Positions 59,756 through 64,000 of a stretch of 64,000 bases of DNA are shown one piece after another. Positions within the stretch are counted from its first letter, which is position 1, and each line of letters opens with the position of its first letter. Origin of the DNA: Salinibacterium sp. ZJ450 (lineage in GTDB: Bacteria; Actinomycetota; Actinomycetes; Actinomycetales; Microbacteriaceae); NCBI RefSeq assembly GCF_011751885.2, contig NZ_CP061771.1, forward strand, positions 682,001 through 746,000. The letters are read 5' to 3'. Position numbers and translations under genes: made by a program. Below the pieces are notes generated by a model. It saw only the letters and a program-made list of their open reading frames with translations. It did not search any database and was not told the DNA's origin.

Positions 59756-61210
59756 TTACTGGAACTTGATGGGGGTGTCCGGGTAGTCGGTGGCGACCAC
59801 ACCGTGGGGGCTGGTCCATTCGAGCACGCCCGGGCTGATCTGTTTCACCGTCCAGCCGGGGAAGTGTTTCAGGGTGTGGTGGCCTTCGCAGAGACAGGCG
59901 AGGTTATCTGCCTGGGTGGGTCCGTCGTGTTCTCTCGCGAGGGTGTGGTCGATATCGGACCAGATCGCGGCGCGCATGCAGGACGGGCATCGACATCGGC
60001 CGTCTCTGGCCCGCAGGAACCGCCGCAACTGGGCCGACGGCCGATAGGTATCCACCGCGAGCACCTGCTCGGACACCGGGTGGGTGAGTATCCGCACCCA
60101 GGTGGGGGCGTCTCCGGCGAGCCGGAGCGCCTCCTGGAGTCCGATCGGTCCGGCACCGGCGATGGTGGCGGGTTCGTCGCCCTGGCCGAGCAGGGTGAGC
60201 ATCGGGATGACGACGGATACCTCGGCGCGGATGCCGACCCCTGCGGCGTGCGGGGCCTCCGGGTGGCCGGTGGGTTGTCCGGTCAGCATCAGCTCGCAGG
60301 CGAGGTCGGCGCGGATCTGGTCCAGGGTGCGCGGATCGGCCGGGTTGGCGGCCTTCACCGCCTTGGCCTGCTGGGTGAGCCGGTCGCGCATGGCGACCGC
60401 GAACACGGTCGACACGGTGTGGATCACCTCGGACATGCCGTCACCGACATCCGCGATCCGTACCGAGCGTTCCGCGACCGCCTTCTCATGGCGGTCTTGG
60501 AAGGTGACGTCGCCGAGCCGGGCGGCCGCGAGTTGCGCCTGTTTGCCCAACCGGCCGGGCGTGATCGTCTCCGCGCGTTCCAGCACCGCGTGCTCGTAGC
60601 GGGCGCGCTGTTCGGGGTCGCCGATCGGGAACCCGGCTTCCATGATGACCCGGGCGTGGCCGATGCTGATCGTGCCAGCTGCCAGCGCGGTGAGGGTTGC
60701 CGGGAAGTCGCCGACAAGGGTCTCGGCGGTGTTGATCCGGGTCTGGAAGGTGCGGTCGGAGAGGTGGGTGGCTAGGGCGAGTTCGGCGGCGAGGGACCGG
60801 TAGGTCATTGCCCGGGCGGTTCCTCGGTCGGCGCCCGGGCCGGCTTCGGCTACGACCAACTGGGCCAGCTCCGCCAGGTCTCGGGCGTCTTCCGCTTCGA
60901 GCGCGGCGCGGGTTTGCTGCCGCCGGGCGACGCGCGCGATGCCCGCCGCGATCGGATCGGCCGGCTCTAGTTCCTCGAGCTGCTCCGAGGCATCGGACGG
61001 CTCCACCGGATCGGCCGGCAGTAGTTCATCCACCCAGCACAGCTCTTCGGTGGACTCATCGTATTCGCCCCGTTGGAAATCCTGGATCAGCGCCTCGATG
61101 ATGGTGTTGTAGTCCTCGGCAGACAGCGGATCCGGAGGCATTTGGTCGAAGTCGAGGTAGGACTCAGCGATGACGTCCGGTTCGCCCCATTCCTCGACTC
61201 CTGTGTCCAT
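59756..61210 (-). CDS. DUF222 and HNH endonuclease-domain protein (13E12 family)
   Basis: 484 residues: an acidic N-terminus, DUF222 (about 70-330), and an HNH nuclease domain at the C-terminus (RARDGRCRCPSC, WSDIDHTLAREHDGPT, NLACLCEGHHTLKHF). The family is multi-copy and mobile in mycobacteria and Microbacteriaceae. It may be a selfish or recombination-related element. The ATG at 61210 is preferred over a TTG at 61222. Confidence 0.9.
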   Translation of the reverse strand: MDTGVEEWGEPDVIAESYLDFDQMPPDPLSAEDYNTIIEALIQDFQRGEYDESTEELCWVDELLPADPVEPSDASEQLEELEPADPIAAGIARVARRQQTRAALEAEDARDLAELAQLVVAEAGPGADRGTARAMTYRSLAAELALATHLSDRTFQTRINTAETLVGDFPATLTALAAGTISIGHARVIMEAGFPIGDPEQRARYEHAVLERAETITPGRLGKQAQLAAARLGDVTFQDRHEKAVAERSVRIADVGDGMSEVIHTVSTVFAVAMRDRLTQQAKAVKAANPADPRTLDQIRADLACELMLTGQPTGHPEAPHAAGVGIRAEVSVVIPMLTLLGQGDEPATIAGAGPIGLQEALRLAGDAPTWVRILTHPVSEQVLAVDTYRPSAQLRRFLRARDGRCRCPSCMRAAIWSDIDHTLAREHDGPTQADNLACLCEGHHTLKHFPGWTVKQISPGVLEWTSPHGVVATDYPDTPIKFQ

Positions 61211-61254
61211 GCCCCTATTCAAGCGTGGGCCACCGACATTCCCGCAGCACGCTC

Positions 61255-61260
61255 TACGCT
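61255..61260 (+). promoter_or_regulatory. -10 element, leaderless small membrane protein gene
   Basis: TACGCT ends 6 bases before the ATG at 61267. Confidence 0.4.
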
Positions 61261-61266
61261 CACCGG

Positions 61267-61593
61267 ATGAGCGAGCGACGTGCAGCTGTGGGACGGTGGG
61301 CGACCATCGCCGGTCTCAGCGCGGCCTCCATCGTCTCAGTCGTCGTCGTGCTGTGGCTGCTGGGCGGCTGGTTTGTCGGCCGGTTCCTGGACACTGGCGA
61401 CACGATCGACTCGCTGTACCGCCTTGCGGCGGACACCCCGAATATCCAGACGGTTGCGCAGGGTGAGCAGGACTGTTCACGCGCGTCGACGTCGCCGTTA
61501 CAGGCGCTGAACGCGGCTACTTCAGAGTGGTTCGCGATGGTCGGACAGCAGCTGGAACATGACGTGGTCCTGCCACCGCCCAGCGATATTTAG
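61267..61593 (+). CDS. Membrane protein, possibly 3'-truncated
   Basis: 108 residues with one N-terminal helix (about 13-35) and an external domain that looks incomplete. Its last 24 codons (61522-61593) lie antisense to the C-terminus of a well-conserved acetyltransferase. Since that gene looks intact, the C-terminus here is likely not original. The gene may have lost its 3' end in a rearrangement. No family recognised. Confidence 0.5.
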   Translation: MSERRAAVGRWATIAGLSAASIVSVVVVLWLLGGWFVGRFLDTGDTIDSLYRLAADTPNIQTVAQGEQDCSRASTSPLQALNAATSEWFAMVGQQLEHDVVLPPPSDI

Positions 61594-62049
61594 GTACTCA
61601 GGCGCGAGCCCGAACCGGGTGAAACCCACACGCTCCAGCACCCGCTGTGACCGGACGTTGTCGACGAGGGTGCCGGCTTCCACGCGGTGAAGGCCCGAGT
61701 CGAAGGCCAGAGTGGTCAGCTCACGCGCCGCCGCGGTGGCGAAGCCCCGCCCGGTGTACTCCGACGCGAGCCAGTAGCCCAGGCTGCACGACTGGAACGG
61801 GCCGCGGACAATTCCGCTCAGCGTGATCCGTCCGATGACTTGGCCGCCCTCATCGAGAATGACGTGCGGGATCGCCTCGCCCCGGTCGTACCGCTCCAGG
61901 GCGGCCTCAGCATCGGCTTGCTGCCCCGGTTCGGTGAAGTACTGCTCGCCGCGAAGCGGTTCCCACGGGGCCAAGAACTCCCGGTTTGCCTGCAGCAGTC
62001 GGGACAGTCGTGCCGCGTCATCCGTTGAAATAAGCCGTGTGGCCGCCAT
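61522..62049 (-). CDS. GNAT N-acetyltransferase (RimJ/RimL-like)
   Basis: 175 residues. LGYWLASEYTGRGFATAA, then VERVGFTRFGL-like RVLERVGFTRFG and the C-terminal IAGRWQDHVMFQLL, match ribosomal-protein/antibiotic acetyltransferases of the RimJ group. The ATG at 62049 overlaps the stop of the upstream hydrolase by one base (TAATG), indicating coupling. Confidence 0.9.
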   Translation of the reverse strand: MAATRLISTDDAARLSRLLQANREFLAPWEPLRGEQYFTEPGQQADAEAALERYDRGEAIPHVILDEGGQVIGRITLSGIVRGPFQSCSLGYWLASEYTGRGFATAAARELTTLAFDSGLHRVEAGTLVDNVRSQRVLERVGFTRFGLAPEYLNIAGRWQDHVMFQLLSDHREPL

Positions 62050-62828
62050 TATTGCGGCCTCGACGCGGCATCCCGTGCGGGACGACCCTCCAGAGCTGCG
62101 AGCCAGGAATCCAGAAGCATGGCGAACCGCTCGGGTTGGGCCAGCGGGATTCCATGGGCAACACCCTCGACCACATCGAAACGACTGTCGCTGAGCTCCG
62201 CGTTCAACTGCTTCATTCCGCGGATGAGGCTCCGCTGTTCCCGAGCGCCGGCGAGTAATAAGGTCGGGCGAGAATGCGTGCGGAACGAGTCAGGTACCCG
62301 GAACGAGAAGTTCGCCCGCATCAGGTTAAAGAGCGTGGTCGTCGAGATCGAGCGCGACAGGTCGAAGTATTGATCGAAGTCAGGGTCGGACACATAAAGC
62401 TGCTTGGCCTGGGCCTGCGCGAAGCCTCTCAGCCTGCCGAGCGGCGCTGCGGCCGCCGCGATGCCCGCCAGCACCCGGCCGCCAGCCAGAGGGTGCAGCA
62501 GCGAACTGGTCACCACAGCGCGGGTGATCCGTTCCGGATAGGCCGCGGCCAGCTCGATGGCGATCTGGCCGCCCGCCGAGAAGCCGATCACGGTCACATC
62601 GCCGGTGATTTGCTCAAGGCCGGTCTGCTCCGCAATCGAGCGTGCTGCCGCAGCATGGGGCGTGAAGTCGTCGGATGCGTCAGGGTTGTGGCCGGGCAGG
62701 AATGGTGTGTGAACCCGGTATGCCCCGTCGAAGAAGTCCCGCTGGGGGCACCACATCCACGGGCCAACGCCACCGCCGTGGATGAAGATGAGGTGTCGGT
62801 TGTCTGCTCGGTCGGGGCTGGCGCTCAT
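62049..62828 (-). CDS. Alpha/beta hydrolase
   Basis: 259 residues. LIFIHGGGVGPWMW (oxyanion loop), VIGFSAGGQIAIELA (nucleophile Ser) and VEGVAHGIPLAQPERF (catalytic His) give the triad frame. The ATG at 62828 is chosen; an ATG at 62873 would add 15 residues. Substrate unknown. It lies downstream of the tRNA-Gly gene on the same strand. Confidence 0.88.
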   Translation of the reverse strand: MSASPDRADNRHLIFIHGGGVGPWMWCPQRDFFDGAYRVHTPFLPGHNPDASDDFTPHAAAARSIAEQTGLEQITGDVTVIGFSAGGQIAIELAAAYPERITRAVVTSSLLHPLAGGRVLAGIAAAAAPLGRLRGFAQAQAKQLYVSDPDFDQYFDLSRSISTTTLFNLMRANFSFRVPDSFRTHSRPTLLLAGAREQRSLIRGMKQLNAELSDSRFDVVEGVAHGIPLAQPERFAMLLDSWLAALEGRPARDAASRPQ

Positions 62829-62891
62829 GGGATTAGTGTCCCAGACCAGGGTTACGCGCTTCCCTGGGGGCAACCCCCGGGATACATTCTG

Positions 62892-62963
62892 AGCGGATGA
62901 CGAGATTCGAACTCGCGACCCTCACCTTGGCAAGGTGATGCGCTACCACTGCGCCACATCCGC
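62892..62963 (-). tRNA. tRNA-Gly (GCC anticodon)
   Basis: A cloverleaf can be drawn: acceptor GCGGATG with CATCCGC, D arm GCGC/GCGC, anticodon loop CTTGCCAAG with anticodon GCC, and T loop with GTTCGAAT. The CCA end is not encoded. An inverted repeat (62969-62987) lies just upstream of the 5' end. Confidence 0.95.
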
Positions 62964-62968
62964 AATCA

Positions 62969-62987
62969 CGTTGCATAAATTGCAACG
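62969..62987. repeat. Short inverted repeat upstream of tRNA-Gly
   Basis: CGTTGCA and TGCAACG are separated by 5 bases, starting 6 bases before the tRNA 5' end. It may overlap the promoter or mark a recombination scar. Confidence 0.5.
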
Positions 62988-63095
62988 GGTAACGAGTTTA
63001 TCGGACAAAGTGGCCAGCGCCGCACACGCCGAACATGCGGGACGTACATCGCGGAATGGACCGGATTACCAACGAAGCGCAAGGGGCTTGGAGCG

Positions 63096-63392
63096 TTGCA
63101 CCTCCTGTGGGCGGTGCCGATTGCCGCCGTAGTCCAGTATTGGGCGGCCGTACTGGCCAGGTTCTCTTGGTGTGGGATCTACGGATGCGGCGCGTCCGGC
63201 GTGTACGCGGACTCAGATCATTGGCTCGCAGTCGTATCGGTCCTGACCAGCACGCTGCTGGTGACCGGCATGTTGATCCTCGCGCCATGGACGCGGCAGC
63301 TGACGCACATGAGGCTGCGCGTGATCGGGCCCATCGCGATCAGCATCGGTCTTGCCATCGTGATGCTGACGTGGGTTTCGATTGCCTTCTGA
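63096..63392 (+). CDS. Small membrane protein of unknown function
   Basis: 98 residues with three hydrophobic helices (about 1-25, 40-65, 75-98). Trp-rich start LLWAVPIAAVVQYWA and Cys in WCGIYGCGA. The start is TTG 63096, with GGAG 4 bases upstream. No family was recognised. It stands alone between the tRNA and the betaine-binding gene. Confidence 0.55.
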   Translation: MHLLWAVPIAAVVQYWAAVLARFSWCGIYGCGASGVYADSDHWLAVVSVLTSTLLVTGMLILAPWTRQLTHMRLRVIGPIAISIGLAIVMLTWVSIAF

Positions 63393-63437
63393 TAACGAGG
63401 CTGTGCGGATGCGGCGGAGGACCTTGCATTCGTCAAA

Positions 63438-63476
63438 TGGCCACGCACGAGCGGCGTGCCAGCTCATGCGTGGCCA
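63438..63476 (-). terminator. Hairpin after the betaine-binding gene
   Basis: TGGCCACGCA pairs with TGCGTGGCCA and inner GAGC with GCTC, about 14 bp in all, 34 bases after the stop on the minus strand. TTT follows the hairpin. Confidence 0.6.
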
Positions 63477-63510
63477 TTGACTCGGCGTGCGCCGTGACCC
63501 GCTTGGGAGG

Positions 63511-64000
63511 TTAGTCCGTGAGCGTGTCTACCCAGTCCTGGTTCTCTGCGATCCATCCTTCGATCAAAGGGCCGTAGTCATCTGTGTCGTTGTCGACGAA
63601 GAGCAGGGTTTCGAGCGAGTAAAGCTTTTCGAGGTCCATCTCGAACTCGCTCAGCCATTTGGTGAGCTGCGGAGCGTCTTCCTTCAGCCCGTCGCGGGCG
63701 TAGCTGGTCATGCTCTCGGCCTCACCGAGCGCCCCTTCCGGGTCTTCAAGGTTCTTCAAGGGGAACGCGCCGTAGGCCCAGTGCGGCTCCCAGAGCGTGA
63801 CGACGATGTTCTCGCCTGCCTTCGTGGCGGCGGTGAGCTCTGTCAGCATGGCCGCCGTCGATGAGGTGAGGTACTCCATGTCCTCAAGGCCGTAGCCGGG
63901 AATGACCGCGTCCTCGGTGAGCGCCGTGAGCCCGGCTCCCGGCTCGATTCCTACGATGCGGTTGCCGAACAGGTCGGCGTTGTCAGCGAGTTCGGTGAGC
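63511..64000 (-). CDS. Glycine betaine/choline ABC transporter substrate-binding protein, partial
   Basis: The last 162 residues of a type F substrate-binding protein; the start lies beyond the right edge. WEPHWAYGAFPLKNLEDPEG is the typical region of OpuAC/ProX proteins, and DLFGNRIVGIEPGAGL precedes it. It probably supplies betaine or proline for osmoprotection. The rest of the transporter should follow outside the window. Confidence 0.88.
   Translation of the reverse strand, partial: LTELADNADLFGNRIVGIEPGAGLTALTEDAVIPGYGLEDMEYLTSSTAAMLTELTAATKAGENIVVTLWEPHWAYGAFPLKNLEDPEGALGEAESMTSYARDGLKEDAPQLTKWLSEFEMDLEKLYSLETLLFVDNDTDDYGPLIEGWIAENQDWVDTLTD

Noticed and set aside
59200-63514. A prophage or genomic island at tRNA-Gly
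   Set aside because: No integrase, phage gene or duplicated attachment site was found, so the region is only loosely accessory.
1-64000. CRISPR arrays
   Set aside because: No regularly spaced direct repeats with spacers were seen; repeats here are palindromic or tandem only.

Overview
This is a 64 kb chromosomal window from a high-GC actinobacterium. The best fit is the family Microbacteriaceae. Supporting this are the aroA-sigR-rsrA order, a fused Kgd/OdhA 2-oxoglutarate decarboxylase, GuaB1, an MshA-like mycothiol glycosyltransferase, RamB next to a GTP-dependent PEP carboxykinase, a DUF222-HNH protein, and many genes that look leaderless (TANNNT hexamer 6-7 bases before the start codon, no ribosome binding site). 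No prophage, insertion sequence, CRISPR array or plasmid function was seen. Most of the window is core genome; the right end (about 57-63.5 kb) is a looser collection of small accessory genes.

Layout. 1-3.6 kb: aroA (partial), the SigR/RsrA thiol-stress switch, and a MarR repressor facing an NAD(P)-binding reductase across two copies of one operator. 3.6-9 kb: kgd and guaB1. 9-15.4 kb: a leaderless 49-codon ORF leading into two CNNM/CBS membrane proteins, an old yellow enzyme, NAD(P)HX dehydratase, a thiamine-binding protein and an MFS exporter. 15.4-19.1 kb: a two-component locus (kinase, kinase-like membrane protein, response regulator) with an upstream orphan LuxR-type DNA-binding protein. 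19.2-23 kb: metX, metY and a membrane acyltransferase. 23-28.6 kb: SDR, phosphoribosyltransferase, S51-type peptidase, ung, an ABC exporter pair, an acetyltransferase and a VOC gene broken by an amber codon. 28.6-36.3 kb: lipoprotein, luciferase-like oxidoreductase, HExxH membrane protein, mshA, a flavin disulfide reductase divergent from a MerB-like protein, an arginase-fold protein and an acyltransferase. 36.3-40.5 kb: PspA, a TPM-domain envelope protein, and an ECF sigma factor with its membrane partner. 40.6-51.8 kb: pckG/ramB, glycerate kinase, thioredoxin, aroD, two transporters, AraC/VOC, an SOS-controlled DUF6504-like gene, an HtrA-like protease, Nudix and M23 peptidase. 52-56.7 kb: ktrB-ktrA, a small membrane protein and an APC permease. 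57-64 kb: hydrolases, DinB, a Ddn-like protein, acetyltransferases, DUF222-HNH, tRNA-Gly and a partial betaine-binding protein.

How the genes work together. A redox theme runs through the window. sigR and trxA both carry a perfect SigR promoter (GGAAT-N18-GTT), which ties the SigR/RsrA switch to a target 45 kb away; mshA and the disulfide reductase add mycothiol and thiol chemistry. Central carbon flow is represented by kgd, pckG, glycerate kinase and RamB. Methionine synthesis (metY, metX), potassium uptake (ktrAB) and envelope stress (PspA, TPM, HtrA, ECF sigma) form further units.

The most unusual features are non-coding or structural: a 64-bp palindrome inserted in frame inside the NAD(P)HX dehydratase gene, a tandem 83-bp hairpin element with compensatory changes, a 73-bp inverted repeat after kgd, and a MerB-like protein with all catalytic residues kept but no mer operon. 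No single locus can be proven from sequence alone to be a new system.
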